From: Acidovorax sp. DW039
GTDB taxonomy: Bacteria > Pseudomonadota > Gammaproteobacteria > Burkholderiales > Burkholderiaceae_C
Assembly (NCBI RefSeq): GCF_037101375.1
Contig: NZ_AP029019.1
Span: 4,765,001 to 4,829,000, forward strand
Direction of reading: 5' to 3'
Length of the DNA stretch: 64,000 nucleotides
The translations under genes were made by a program, and so were the position numbers. This document shows, piece by piece, positions 17,152 through 26,304 of this stretch. How positions within the stretch are numbered: position 1 is the first letter of the stretch; each line of letters opens with the position of its first letter. The notes beneath the pieces are model-generated. The model did no database searches and was not told the DNA's origin. It saw only the letters and a program-made list of their open reading frames with translations.

Positions 17152-18432
17152 TCAGCCGCCCAGCCAGCGCAGCGGCACCATCACCAGGGACGGGAAGGCC
17201 ACCAGCAGGAACATCACCGCAAACTGGGCCAGCATGAAGGGCATGACGCCACGGGTCACATCAGACATGCTGACGCGGCCCACGCCCGCCACCACGTTCA
17301 GCACCGTACCGACCGGCGGGGTGATGAGACCGATGGCGTTGTTGATGATGAACAGCACGCCAAAGTAGACGGGGTCGATGCCTGCAGCCTTGACCACCGG
17401 CATCAGCACGGGGGTCATGATGAGGATGGTGGGGGTCATGTCCATGGCGGTGCCCACAATCATCACGAGCACCATGATGGCGACCAGCAACAGGGTCTGG
17501 TTGCCCATGAAGGGCTCCAGCATGCCGATCACCTTGCTGGGCAGATCGGCCACGGTGATCAGCCAGGCCGACACCATGGCGGCCGCCACCAGGAACATCA
17601 CCACCGCGCTGGTGCGGGCCGATGCCTGGAAGATCTCGGCCAGCTGGCCCAGGCTCAGTTCGCGGTACACCACCATGGCCACAAACAGGGCGTAGACGGC
17701 AGCCACCACCGCGGCCTCGGTCGGTGTGAAGACGCCCATGCGCAGCCCCACCAGAATGATGACAGGCAGGCCCAGGGCCCAGACGGACTCACGCAAGGCC
17801 TTGAAGATTTCTGCCCGGCTGGCGCGGGGTGGTGGGGCCACTTTTTCGCGGCGCACCAGCCACCACCATGTGCCCGCCAGCGCCACGCCCAGCATGATGC
17901 CGGGCACGATGCCTGCCAGGAACAGCTTGCTGATGGACACGTTGGCGGCCACGCCAAAGATCACGAAACCGATGGAAGGGGGGATCACGGGTGCAATGAT
18001 CCCGGCCGAGGCAATGAGGCCCGCAGAGCGCGCCTTGTCGTGCCCTGCAGCCACCATCATGGGCAGCAGCAGAGAGGCCAGGGCGGCCGCATCAGCCACA
18101 GCTGAGCCCGACACGGCAGCAAGGATCACGGCTGCCATGATGGCCACGTAGCCCAGACCGCCGGGCACATGGCCCACCACGGCCAGCGCCAGCTTGACGA
18201 TGCGCTTGGACAGGCCGCCCACGTTCATGATCTCGCCCGCCAGCATGAAGAAGGGCACGGCCAGCAACGGGAAGCTGTCGGCCCCGTTGATGACGTTCTG
18301 CGCCAGGATTTGCGCGTCAAACAGATCGAGATGCCACATCAGGGCAATGCCGCTGATGAGAAGGGAGTGGGCAATCGGGATGCCAATGGCCATGGCCACG
18401 AGCAAAGATCCGAGGAAGATGGCGACGGTCAT
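17152..18432 (-). CDS. dctM: TRAP transporter large permease subunit
   Basis: A 426-aa inner-membrane protein, the sodium-coupled channel subunit of the TRAP system, about 12-13 helices. DctM signatures: IGIPIAHSLLISGIALMWHL, VPFFMLAGEIMNVGGLSKRI, AAVSGSAVADAAALASLLLP, GIIAPVIPPSIGFVIFGVAA and LITPPVGTVLNVVAGVGRVS. The length is normal. It sits between dctQ (68 bp upstream) and dctP, in one transcription unit driven from the region near 19150. Confidence 0.95.
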   Translation of the reverse strand: MTVAIFLGSLLVAMAIGIPIAHSLLISGIALMWHLDLFDAQILAQNVINGADSFPLLAVPFFMLAGEIMNVGGLSKRIVKLALAVVGHVPGGLGYVAIMAAVILAAVSGSAVADAAALASLLLPMMVAAGHDKARSAGLIASAGIIAPVIPPSIGFVIFGVAANVSISKLFLAGIVPGIMLGVALAGTWWWLVRREKVAPPPRASRAEIFKALRESVWALGLPVIILVGLRMGVFTPTEAAVVAAVYALFVAMVVYRELSLGQLAEIFQASARTSAVVMFLVAAAMVSAWLITVADLPSKVIGMLEPFMGNQTLLLVAIMVLVMIVGTAMDMTPTILIMTPVLMPVVKAAGIDPVYFGVLFIINNAIGLITPPVGTVLNVVAGVGRVSMSDVTRGVMPFMLAQFAVMFLLVAFPSLVMVPLRWLGG

Positions 18433-18500
18433 GGCGTGCGATCCGGAAAAGTGAAACAGGGCTGAGAAAGAGAAGGGGCGGGGGCGTGCCGAACCTGGGT

Positions 18501-19112
18501 TCAGGAACGGTCTTTCCTGGCTTCGTCTGACTCACCAGGGCCATGGGCAAAGTGGGGTGCAACGTCGCCCAGGTTGCGCTGCTCCAGGGCCGCAACCTCT
18601 TCGCTCTCCTGCACCATGACGAGTTCACCGTCGCTCGTCTGGGTGAACAGGGTGCGCAGCAGGTCCCGCAGCAGGATGGCCATGGAAGACGCACCGAGCA
18701 GAACCCCGCTGGCGTAGAAGATGGCCACGGAAGCGCCCGTGACCGGGGCTTCGGTGTCCCAGTTGATCTCGGCCTGTATCCAGCTGCCTTTGAGCAGCAG
18801 CCAGGACACGTACAGCATGGCCACCTGGGCCATCACCAGGCACACTTTCTTGCCCGCGCGGGGCAGGCGCGAAACCAAGGCATCCGTGCCCAGGTGCCCG
18901 TGTTCGCGCAGGGCCACCACGGCCCCCATGAAGGTCAGCCAGACGAAAAGCCAGCGCGACACCTCTTCCGACATGGTCAGGCCCGAGTTGAAGGCATAGC
19001 GCAGCACCACGTTGCCAAAGACCAGCACCACCATGATGGCGAGGAACAGGCCACCGAGCACGTCCAGTACCCGCGTGTAGCCTCGCAACAGGCGGTCTGC
19101 GATATCGAACAT
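18501..19112 (-). CDS. dctQ: TRAP transporter small permease subunit
   Basis: A 203-aa four-helix membrane protein that joins the receptor and DctM. Visible helices: VLGGLFLAIMVVLVFGNVVL, WLFVWLTFMGAVVALREHGH, VCLVMAQVAMLYVSWLLLKG and a fourth near AIFYASGVLLGASSMAILLR. The MSEEVSRWLFVWLTF segment is the family signature. The C-terminal 40 residues are acidic and longer than in many relatives. It is the first gene of the operon; a TetR-type operator lies 44-57 bp upstream of its start. Confidence 0.92.
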   Translation of the reverse strand: MFDIADRLLRGYTRVLDVLGGLFLAIMVVLVFGNVVLRYAFNSGLTMSEEVSRWLFVWLTFMGAVVALREHGHLGTDALVSRLPRAGKKVCLVMAQVAMLYVSWLLLKGSWIQAEINWDTEAPVTGASVAIFYASGVLLGASSMAILLRDLLRTLFTQTSDGELVMVQESEEVAALEQRNLGDVAPHFAHGPGESDEARKDRS

Positions 19113-19155
19113 CTTTGTCTCCAGTCAACGTTATCGTTTGCCGGAGGAATTTTGT

Positions 19156-19169
19156 ACGAACTGGTTAGT
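19156..19169. promoter_or_regulatory. candidate TetR operator upstream of dctQ
   Basis: ACGAACTGGTTAGT is an imperfect dyad (AC-n-AAC-nn-GTT-n-GT). Thirteen of its 14 bases recur in reverse orientation at 19996-20009 in the start of the tetR gene. The intergenic region between dctQ and tetR (19113-19287) therefore holds a natural target for this regulator. Confidence 0.6.
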
Positions 19170-19287
19170 TTTAATCATCGGTGCAAACCCTTGGGTTGGG
19201 GTAGGCCCAGCCTTCAGGGAAATCCGATGTTCAGAAACAAAAAAGGCCAGCATGGAACTGGCCTCGGGTGGTCACACGGACATCACG

Positions 19288-20013
19288 TCAGCAGCGCACA
19301 AAACGCACCACCATCTCGATGATGGACTCGCGCCGCTTGGCAATGGCCTCTGCCTCGTCAAATGAGCGCTTGAAGATGGCGCTGAAGGTGTGCCGGTTGG
19401 CCACGTTGAAGAAGCACAGGGCTGAAATGGACATGTGCAGATCAATCGGGTCCATGTGCGGCCTGAACACGCCTGCAGCCACACCCCGCTCGTACACCGC
19501 CTGCACCGCGTTGATGACGGGCACGTTCAGCTCCTGGATGGTGGTGGAGCGGCGGATGAACTCGCCCCGGTGCATGTTCTCGTTCATCACCAGGCGGATG
19601 AAGTCCGGGTTGCCCAGCTGGTAGTCATAAGTGAAACCCACCAGGGCGCGCAGAGCGGCTTCAGGCTCCATGTCTTCCAGGCGCAGGGAGGTTTCAATCT
19701 GCCGGATGCGGCGATACGACTCTTCAAGAACGGCCAGATACAGGCCTTCCTTGCTCTCGAAGTAGTAATAGATCATGCGCTTGCTGGTGTGTGTCAGCGC
19801 AGCAATCTCATCAATACGCGCTCCGGCCAGCCCCTTGTCGGCAAATTCGGCGGTGGCCACTTCCAGGATGTTGGCCATGGTGCGGTCCGGGTCGTTGACG
19901 CGGACGCGCTCGGGCGCTGCTGGGCCGGAAGCTGCAGCCGCAGCCGACCGCGCAGCCCTGCGCCGGGGCACAGCCGTCTCGGGCGCAGAGGGGGTTCTAA
20001 CCAGTTCGTTCAT
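19288..20013 (-). CDS. TetR/AcrR family regulator of the TRAP operon
   Basis: A 241-aa repressor-type regulator. The start at ATG 20013 (MNELVRT) is preferred; the longer frame begins 21 bp upstream in an A/T-rich stretch that looks like promoter. A poorly ordered Ala/Pro/Arg tail (about 8-40) precedes the helix-turn-helix ILEVATAEFADKGLAGARID...TSKRMIYYYFESKEGLYLAVL. The C-terminal ligand domain has the pattern YDYQLGNPDFIRLVMNENMH of the TetR_C_33-like group. It lies just upstream of dctQ in the same direction. The operator-like dyad occurs before dctQ and again inside its own first codons, suggesting auto-repression. Confidence 0.88.
   Translation of the reverse strand: MNELVRTPSAPETAVPRRRAARSAAAAASGPAAPERVRVNDPDRTMANILEVATAEFADKGLAGARIDEIAALTHTSKRMIYYYFESKEGLYLAVLEESYRRIRQIETSLRLEDMEPEAALRALVGFTYDYQLGNPDFIRLVMNENMHRGEFIRRSTTIQELNVPVINAVQAVYERGVAAGVFRPHMDPIDLHMSISALCFFNVANRHTFSAIFKRSFDEAEAIAKRRESIIEMVVRFVRC
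19996..20009. promoter_or_regulatory. second candidate TetR operator, inside the tetR start codons
   Basis: On the minus strand ACGAACTGGTTAGA, sharing 13 of 14 bases with the site at 19156. It encodes residues 2-6 (NELVR) of the regulator, so binding would block its own initiation. Confidence 0.55.
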
Positions 20014-20106
20014 AGCAGATATAGCATAAGGCAATATCTGCGGCCGGCCCCTACCGGGTTACCCGAAGGCGCGGCCCCTGTACGGAGCCGCCATACGAAG
20101 CCCCCG

Positions 20107-20724
20107 TCACACTGCGGGCTTGGTCTCCGCAAAGCTGGGGCGCTGCATCAGCTTGTCCAGCAGCTTGCCCAGGTTGGGGTACTCGGCACGCCAGGCGATG
20201 TCGGGGTAGCGGAACTCCAGCCAGCCCAGGGCGCAGCCCACGGCAATGTCAGACAGGCTCAGGTGGATGCCGCTGCAATAAGGTTTGTCGCCCAGGCCCT
20301 GGCTCATGGCTTTGAGCGCCGCGTTCACCTTGCCCATTTGGCGGTCGATCCAGGCCTGGCAGCGCTGCTCGTCCGTGCGGTGCGCCCAGGTGGACTCCAT
20401 GCGGGCCAGGATGGCTGCGTCCATGGCACCGTCGGCCAGGGCTTCCCAGGTCTTGACTTCGGCACGTTCGCGGCCCGAGGCAGGAATGAGCTTGCCGACG
20501 GGTGACAACGTGTCCAGGTATTCCACAATCACCCGCGAATCGAACACGGCCTCGCCCCCTTCCATCACCAGGCAAGGCACCTTGCCCAGCGGATTGGAGG
20601 CCGACACCGTGGTGTCATCTCCCCAGACGTTGTCCTGCAGGAACTGGTAGTCGAGCTTTTTCTCGGCCAACACAATGCGGACTTTGCGCACGTAGGGGCT
20701 GGTAGTGGATCCGATCAGTTTCAT
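20107..20724 (-). CDS. glutathione S-transferase family protein
   Basis: A 205-aa cytosolic GST. The N-terminal thioredoxin-like half reads MKLIGSTTSPYVRKVRIVLA with the likely active Ser/Thr, then NPLGKVPCLVMEGG (cis-Pro) and FDSRVIVEYLDTL (gamma-glutamyl contact DSR). The helical C-half includes HLSLSDIAVGCALGWLEFRY, the N-capping box of the family. It resembles E. coli YibF-type GSTs. The substrate is unknown. It is transcribed away from purB, with 127 bp between the two starts. Confidence 0.9.
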   Translation of the reverse strand: MKLIGSTTSPYVRKVRIVLAEKKLDYQFLQDNVWGDDTTVSASNPLGKVPCLVMEGGEAVFDSRVIVEYLDTLSPVGKLIPASGRERAEVKTWEALADGAMDAAILARMESTWAHRTDEQRCQAWIDRQMGKVNAALKAMSQGLGDKPYCSGIHLSLSDIAVGCALGWLEFRYPDIAWRAEYPNLGKLLDKLMQRPSFAETKPAV

Positions 20725-20837
20725 GGGTAAGGCAGGAAGTGAATACCGGCACGCAAAACCGCTCGCACCGGCCGGGGACGCGATTCTATCGACACCCGCT
20801 CACCCGTGCCTGACGGGTGTTGCGCCAGCCATCCACC

Positions 20838-20843
20838 TACAAT
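20838..20843 (+). promoter_or_regulatory. candidate -10 of purB, near-leaderless
   Basis: TACAAT ends 8 bases before the purB ATG (20852). If used, transcription would begin at about 20850, leaving almost no leader. No good -35 was seen at the right spacing. Confidence 0.35.
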
Positions 20844-20845
20844 GA

Positions 20846-22229
<1,384 letters not shown>

Positions 22230-22231
<2 letters not shown>

Positions 22232-22270
22232 AAATGATAGCTGCCTGCGCTTGTTGCACGGGCTTTTGAC
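22230..22270 (+). repeat. interspersed repeat, copy 3
   Basis: The left part of the element (AAAATGATAGCTGCCTGCGCTTG) begins on the purB stop codon region and runs into GGGCTTTTGAC. The right arm is altered and a separate terminator hairpin follows. Confidence 0.7.
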
Positions 22271-22277
22271 ACCTCCA

Positions 22278-22325
22278 GAGCTGCCAAAGCAAGCAAAAGC
22301 TTGCGCTGGCAGCTCTTGTTTTTGA
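22278..22325 (+). terminator. purB intrinsic terminator
   Basis: GAGCTGCCA (22278-22286) pairs with TGGCAGCTC (22307-22315). Inside the loop GCAAGC pairs with GCTTGC, extending the stem. It is followed by TTGTTTTTG. Confidence 0.85.
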
Positions 22326-22332
22326 TACAGCC

Positions 22333-22893
22333 ATGGCCCTCAAATCCACCATCTTCAAGGCGAACCTGTCCATCGCCGACATCGACAACGGCTACTACGC
22401 CGACCACGCCCTCACGCTGGCGCGCCACCCCAGTGAGACCGACGAGCGCATGATGGTGCGGCTGGCCGCACTGGCCCTGCAGGCACACCAGCTGCAGACG
22501 CTGTGCAAGGGCGATGGCACGCTGGCCTTTGGCGCGGGCCTGTCAGACCCGGACGATCCGGACGCATCGCTGACCGACTTCACGGGCCGCAAGCGCGTGT
22601 GGATCGAAGTGGGCCAGCCCGAAGACAAACCTCTCACCAAGGCCTGCAGCAAGGCGGACTCGGTGCTGGTGTATTGCTTCAACCACGCCTCGGAAGTGTG
22701 GTGGAAGGGCATCGAGACCAAGCTGACGCGGCTGGACAAGCTGCAGGTGTGGCGCATCCCCACCGAAGCATCGCAAGCCATGGCCGCCATGGCCGAACGC
22801 AGCATGCAACTGCAGGCCACCGTGCAAGAAGGCGCGCTGACCCTGAGCAGCAACCTGGGCAGTGTGCATCTGGAGCCTGTGCGCTGGAAGTGA
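22333..22893 (+). CDS. yaeQ: YaeQ family protein
   Basis: A 186-aa protein of the YaeQ family, which has a nuclease-like (PD-(D/E)xK-related) fold but no firm function. It starts MALKSTIFKANLSIADIDNG and has the family marks HPSETDERMMVRLAALAL, FTGRKRVWIEVGQPEDKPLT and VWWKGIETKLTRLDKLQVWR. The E/Q and K of IEVGQPEDK are in the place of the nuclease site. It is cytoplasmic, 102 bp after purB and past its terminator, so probably independently expressed. Confidence 0.92.
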   Translation: MALKSTIFKANLSIADIDNGYYADHALTLARHPSETDERMMVRLAALALQAHQLQTLCKGDGTLAFGAGLSDPDDPDASLTDFTGRKRVWIEVGQPEDKPLTKACSKADSVLVYCFNHASEVWWKGIETKLTRLDKLQVWRIPTEASQAMAAMAERSMQLQATVQEGALTLSSNLGSVHLEPVRWK

Positions 22894-22912
22894 CGTAATA
22901 TCAGTCAAAAAG

Positions 22913-22965
22913 CCTTTTAGCGCCCTACAGATAAGCGCCAGCAGCTATCGAATCAATAGCAATAA
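22913..22965 (-). repeat. interspersed repeat, copy 4 (reverse orientation)
   Basis: Read on the minus strand: ...CGATAGCTGCTGGCGCTTAT, loop, GGGCGCTAAAAGGCTTTTTG. It fills the 73-bp space between the convergent stops of yaeQ and the DUF2007 gene. Its GC arms and T-run could serve as a terminator. Confidence 0.8.
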
Positions 22966-22966
22966 C

Positions 22967-23272
22967 TCAGTCGCGCGGCATCAGCGCGCCACATTGCCAG
23001 CACTGCTCAAACCCGCCCTCGACAATCTCCCCGCACCGGCATGCCCAGCGGCGCTGTGGCAAGTCCTGAAGCTCCTGCAGGAGCGCGCGTGCACGGGGGG
23101 CGTGCTCGTCGTAATCCAGCCAGATTTCAGGCAGGCACTGGTCCGGGGGCAGGTGCCCAGCCGCAGCCCCTAAATATTGCCGCTGCACCGAGGCGGTCAT
23201 GCCCGCTTCGCACAGCAAATCGGCCCACAGCGTGGCGATGGCGATGTTGGGGGCTTGGGTCAGGCGCAGCAT
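22967..23272 (-). CDS. DUF2007-type protein with C-terminal zinc ribbon
   Basis: A small 101-aa protein. The start at ATG 23272 (MLRLTQAPNIAIATLWADLL) is chosen because the family begins there; the upstream 59 codons of the frame look non-coding. The N-terminal two-thirds resemble the ferredoxin-like DUF2007 (putative signal transducer) domain. The end, WACRCGEIVEGGFEQCWQCG, is a CxC...CxxC zinc ribbon. Function unknown. Converges with yaeQ. Upstream (23273-23516) I see nothing beyond a short tandem CAGGACATC duplication near 23468. Confidence 0.75.
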   Translation of the reverse strand: MLRLTQAPNIAIATLWADLLCEAGMTASVQRQYLGAAAGHLPPDQCLPEIWLDYDEHAPRARALLQELQDLPQRRWACRCGEIVEGGFEQCWQCGALMPRD

Positions 23273-23516
23273 GGGATCACCATAGCGGTTTGATTGCCTC
23301 GCGTACAGCCCCTGGGGATGACCTGCATAGCTCCCTGCGGTCTGTGATAGCGCGGTCTCGGGCAGTCCGCTGCGTTGCTTTTCTTGCCAATAGCTCGGCA
23401 ATTGGCCGCACAAAGACGCCTTGCGGCCCCTCCCGATCCGCACTACCACCGCCTCGCGAGGGTTATGCAGGACATCTGCAGGACATCCCTAGGGAACCCC
23501 GCAGAGGGGCAGCGGG

Positions 23517-23945
23517 CTACACCGCGGGCGGTTTGGAAGCGCCTTCCGCCGCGCGCTCGGCATAGCGGTTGAAGCGCCAGGCCGAGTGCTCCAGCGTGAT
23601 GCGCCGCCACACCTGGCGCTTGTCCGCCGGGCTCATGGCAGGCCAGTGCTGCACCTCATCAAAGGTACGGCCACAGCCCTTGCACAGGTCGTCCCCCTGG
23701 CTGGTAGAGCAAATGGCGATGCAAGGTGTGTCGGGCGTGGTGTCGTACCAGCCCATCCATGCCGACAGCGCATCCAGCGGCAGGGCATCCTCCTCCACCG
23801 CATCCTCGTGGCGGTACACCATCAGCGCATATACCTCGGCCAGCGCCTGCACCTGGGGCGACAGGCCCATGCGATCGCAAGCGGGCGCACGCTGGCGCCA
23901 GTGGTTGATGGCAGCTTCGATGTCAGTGATGTGGATGGCAGTCAT
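23517..23945 (-). CDS. DUF3717-DUF1289 fusion protein
   Basis: A 142-aa protein. ATG 23945 gives MTAIHITDIEAAINHWRQR, the start of a DUF3717 domain (about 1-70). After a short linker comes PCIAICSTSQGDDLCKGCGRTFDEV (about 87-112), a DUF1289 cysteine cluster CxxxC...CxxC that probably binds a metal, followed by HWPAMSPADKRQVWRRI. In many Comamonadaceae the two domains are fused as here. Function unknown. The frame continues upstream to 24185, but that part has no family resemblance. Confidence 0.8.
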   Translation of the reverse strand: MTAIHITDIEAAINHWRQRAPACDRMGLSPQVQALAEVYALMVYRHEDAVEEDALPLDALSAWMGWYDTTPDTPCIAICSTSQGDDLCKGCGRTFDEVQHWPAMSPADKRQVWRRITLEHSAWRFNRYAERAAEGASKPPAV

Positions 23946-24184
23946 GGGAGGGGAGGCACACCGCATTGCCGCCGGAAAATGCCAGCAGCCGGGCCGCCGA
24001 GCAGGCGGCGCGATAACGGGGGGTGGATGATAGCCGCCACCCACCGGCCTGTGGCGCACATGGCCTTTATCCGAAAGTTGGCACGCGCCTACTTTTTGCC
24101 CAAATACGGAAATCAGGCTCCGACAAGGCGTGAGACGCCCAATGGCGCGTTGAGCCCATTCGTTTTCCAAGCTTTGGGCCCCCA

Positions 24185-24222
24185 AAAGAAAATCCCCGCC
24201 GGGGCCGAGGCCGGGCGGGGAT
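24185..24222 (-). terminator. terminator of the minus-strand TerC gene
   Basis: ATCCCCGCC (24192-24200) pairs with GGCGGGGAT (24214-24222). Read on the minus strand it is followed by TTTCTTTTGGG. The rest of the 317-bp gap 23946-24262 shows no gene. Confidence 0.8.
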
Positions 24223-24262
24223 GGGGGCAGCGGGCCATGGCCCGCCCAAGGGTTCTACCTGA

Positions 24263-24955
24263 TCAGGCTGGGGTGGCCGTTGCTTCCTTGCGGCTTTGCA
24301 GGAACTTGCCAATCGCCACCACCAGCACAGCACCCACCACGGCGGCGGCGTAGAAGCCCACGGAATGGTGAGGGATCATGGGCTCGATGATCTTGTCGGA
24401 CACGATGGTTTCGCCACCTACCCAGCCGATCAGCGCCGCACCCAGCGTGACGATGATGGGGAAACGGGTCATCACCTTGATCATCAGCGTGCTGCCGAAG
24501 ATCACGATGGGGATGGCGATCGCCAGGCCCAGCACCAGCAGCACCATGTTGCCGTTGGCAGCAGCGGCCACGCCGATCACGTTGTCCAGGCTCATCACCA
24601 GGTCAGCCACCAGGATGGTGCGGATGGCGGCCATCAGGCCACTTTGCTTGTGGTCTTCCTCGCCTTCTTCGTCGCCACCCTCGTTGAGCAGCTGCACGCC
24701 AATCCACAGCAGCAGCACGCCGCCCACCAGTTGCAACCAGGGCAGCTGCATCAGCTTGACTGCCACCACCGTCAGCACCACGCGCAGCACCACCGCTGCG
24801 GCCGTGCCCCAGAAAATGGCCAGCTTCTGCTGGCGGGGTTCCAGGCTGCGGGCGGCCAGCGCGATCACCACCGCGTTATCGCCCGAGAGGATGATGTTGA
24901 TCCAGATGATCTGGGCCAGGCCGATCCAGAATTCCTGGCTCGAAAGAATTTCCAT
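24263..24955 (-). CDS. TerC family membrane protein (metal exporter type), copy 1
   Basis: A 230-aa inner-membrane protein of the TerC/Alx family, about 7 helices. The start ATG 24955 (MEILSSQEFWIGLAQIIWIN) fits the family; the upstream 88 codons are rejected. Signature acidic motifs in two helices: LSGDNAVVIALAARSL and VADLVMSLDNVIGVAAAA, which in relatives bind or pass Mn2+ or Ca2+. An acidic loop (GGDEEGEEDH) divides the two halves. It is divergent from a second TerC gene (25480), 524 bp away. No riboswitch was recognised on this strand. Confidence 0.9.
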   Translation of the reverse strand: MEILSSQEFWIGLAQIIWINIILSGDNAVVIALAARSLEPRQQKLAIFWGTAAAVVLRVVLTVVAVKLMQLPWLQLVGGVLLLWIGVQLLNEGGDEEGEEDHKQSGLMAAIRTILVADLVMSLDNVIGVAAAANGNMVLLVLGLAIAIPIVIFGSTLMIKVMTRFPIIVTLGAALIGWVGGETIVSDKIIEPMIPHHSVGFYAAAVVGAVLVVAIGKFLQSRKEATATPA

Positions 24956-25173
24956 GGTTGTCTCCGTCCTGAGAGGTGGCATTCCAGGCGCCCAGGTCAC
25001 AAACAGACATCCGGACCCCAGAAAAGAGGAAGGCGGCACCTTCGCCGCCATGGGCGGTGAGTGTAGGCAGGTAAATCCCTTTGACCTATGCGTAATTGTT
25101 CGTACAGGCGGGAACTTTTTCCCTTTGACAGGAATGGGTATTTGAAAAATACCAAGACCTGAAGGGAAATTCT

Positions 25174-25325
25174 TACAATGCCCTCCACTCCAAAGGGGAG
25201 TAGCTCCAGATGCCCACAACCGCCTGCCAAGGTTGGGGCACTGACAACAGGTCGTCAGTACGGTGGTTCACAGCCACCCGGCCTGTTGGGCACACGTACG
25301 GCGTGTGCTGGGCAAGACCTTTGAT
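25174..25325 (+). promoter_or_regulatory. yybP-ykoY-type (Mn2+) riboswitch with upstream -10
   Basis: AAAGGGGAGTAGC (25192-25204) is the hallmark 5' strand of the yybP-ykoY manganese riboswitch. The matching 3' end AAGACCTTTG is at 25315-25324 and pairs with the opening AAAGG. Between them lie paired arms (GGTCGTCAGTACGG; CACACG-TACGG-CGTGTG hairpin at about 25291-25306). A -10 like TACAAT (25174-25179) places the start just before the aptamer. The remaining 150 nt to the ATG at 25480 contain further complementary runs (GACCTTTGAT/ATCAAGGTC) that could be the expression platform. The riboswitch reads toward the plus-strand TerC gene only. Confidence 0.8.
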
Positions 25326-25479
25326 GGCCCCGTTGCGGGGTGATCAAGGTCGTCTGTCGCCCGCAGATCCTGCGGACCACCCCACTCCCTGATCCCCTCG
25401 CTCCAGGACCGATTGACACGGACGGACCTGCTGGCTGCTGGCCTCAGGAAATTCCGCAGCCCTGAAAACCGAGGACTTT

Positions 25480-26214
25480 ATGGACTTTTTGGCATCTCCC
25501 GAATTCTGGCTGGCCCTGGGCCAGATCATCATCATCGACATCCTGCTCGGCGGCGACAACGCTGTCGTGATTGCGCTGGCATGCCGCAAGCTGCCGCCCG
25601 AGCAACGGGCCAAGGGCATCATCTGGGGCACGGCAGGTGCCATCGTTTTGCGGGTAGTGCTGATTGCATTTGCCATGACCCTGCTGGCCCTGCCATTCCT
25701 GAAGTTTGCGGGTGCCCTGCTGCTGGTGTGGATTGGCGTGAAGCTGCTGGCCCCTGAAGAAGACGGCCACGGCGATGTGCAAGGCAGCGACCGGCTGCTG
25801 GCCGCCATCAAGACCATCATCGTGGCGGATCTGGTGATGAGCGTGGACAACGTGATCGCGATTGCAGGCGCTGCCCAGAACTCGGGCGAACACTCCTTCC
25901 TGCTGGTGGTGCTGGGTCTGCTGATCTCCATCCCCATCATCGTCTGGGGCAGCCAGCTGGTCATCAAGCTGATGGAGCGCTTCCCGCTCATCATCACGCT
26001 CGGCGGCATGCTGCTGGGCTGGATTGCCGGTGGCATGCTGGTGTCCGACCCCGCACTGGCCAACCCCGACAAGTGGCAGTGGATGCTGAAGCTGCCACAG
26101 TCTGACGTGGTGAAGTACGCAGCCAGCGCAGCCGGTGCTCTGATCGTGCTGGCAGTGGGCAAACTCATCCTGGCCCGCCGTGCTGCGGCCGGTGGTGGCG
26201 CGGCCCACGGCTGA
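25480..26214 (+). CDS. TerC family membrane protein (Mn2+ exporter type), copy 2
   Basis: A 244-aa TerC/Alx family inner-membrane protein, probably exporting manganese. It starts MDFLASPEFWLALGQIIIID. Acidic helix motifs LLGGDNAVVIALACRKLPPE and VADLVMSVDNVIAIAGAAQN correspond to those of the divergent paralogue. Relative to that copy it carries a longer last loop (LVSDPALANPDKWQWMLKLP) before the final helix and ends in RRAAAGGGAAHG. It lies behind a yybP-ykoY riboswitch, which supports an Mn2+-induced export role. The next small gene starts 90 bp downstream. Confidence 0.92.
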   Translation: MDFLASPEFWLALGQIIIIDILLGGDNAVVIALACRKLPPEQRAKGIIWGTAGAIVLRVVLIAFAMTLLALPFLKFAGALLLVWIGVKLLAPEEDGHGDVQGSDRLLAAIKTIIVADLVMSVDNVIAIAGAAQNSGEHSFLLVVLGLLISIPIIVWGSQLVIKLMERFPLIITLGGMLLGWIAGGMLVSDPALANPDKWQWMLKLPQSDVVKYAASAAGALIVLAVGKLILARRAAAGGGAAHG

Positions 26215-26304
26215 TCGGTTCTGCCCTGCCAACGGCGGGATGGGTGGGCCCGACAGAGGGCCTGCCCACCATTTCCTTCCAAACGCTTCGAGGTGGTTTG
26301 CAAC

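Noticed and set aside
16135..18105. 656-codon open frame on the plus strand across dctP-dctM
   Set aside because: Antisense of two clear TRAP genes; the translation is His/Gln/Gly-rich with no family, a typical shadow of GC-rich codons.
23273..23516. Possible RNA gene in the gap between the two zinc-protein genes
   Set aside because: No tRNA-like fold, terminator or conserved motif seen; only a short CAGGACATC duplication.
24956..25100. Possible second yybP-ykoY element for the minus-strand TerC gene
   Set aside because: Reverse complement lacks the GGGGAGTAGC strand and the closing ACCTTT; only CAAAGGG fragments are present.
26241..26270. GC-rich hairpin after the TerC gene at 25480
   Set aside because: Stem is fair but no T-run follows; not called a terminator.
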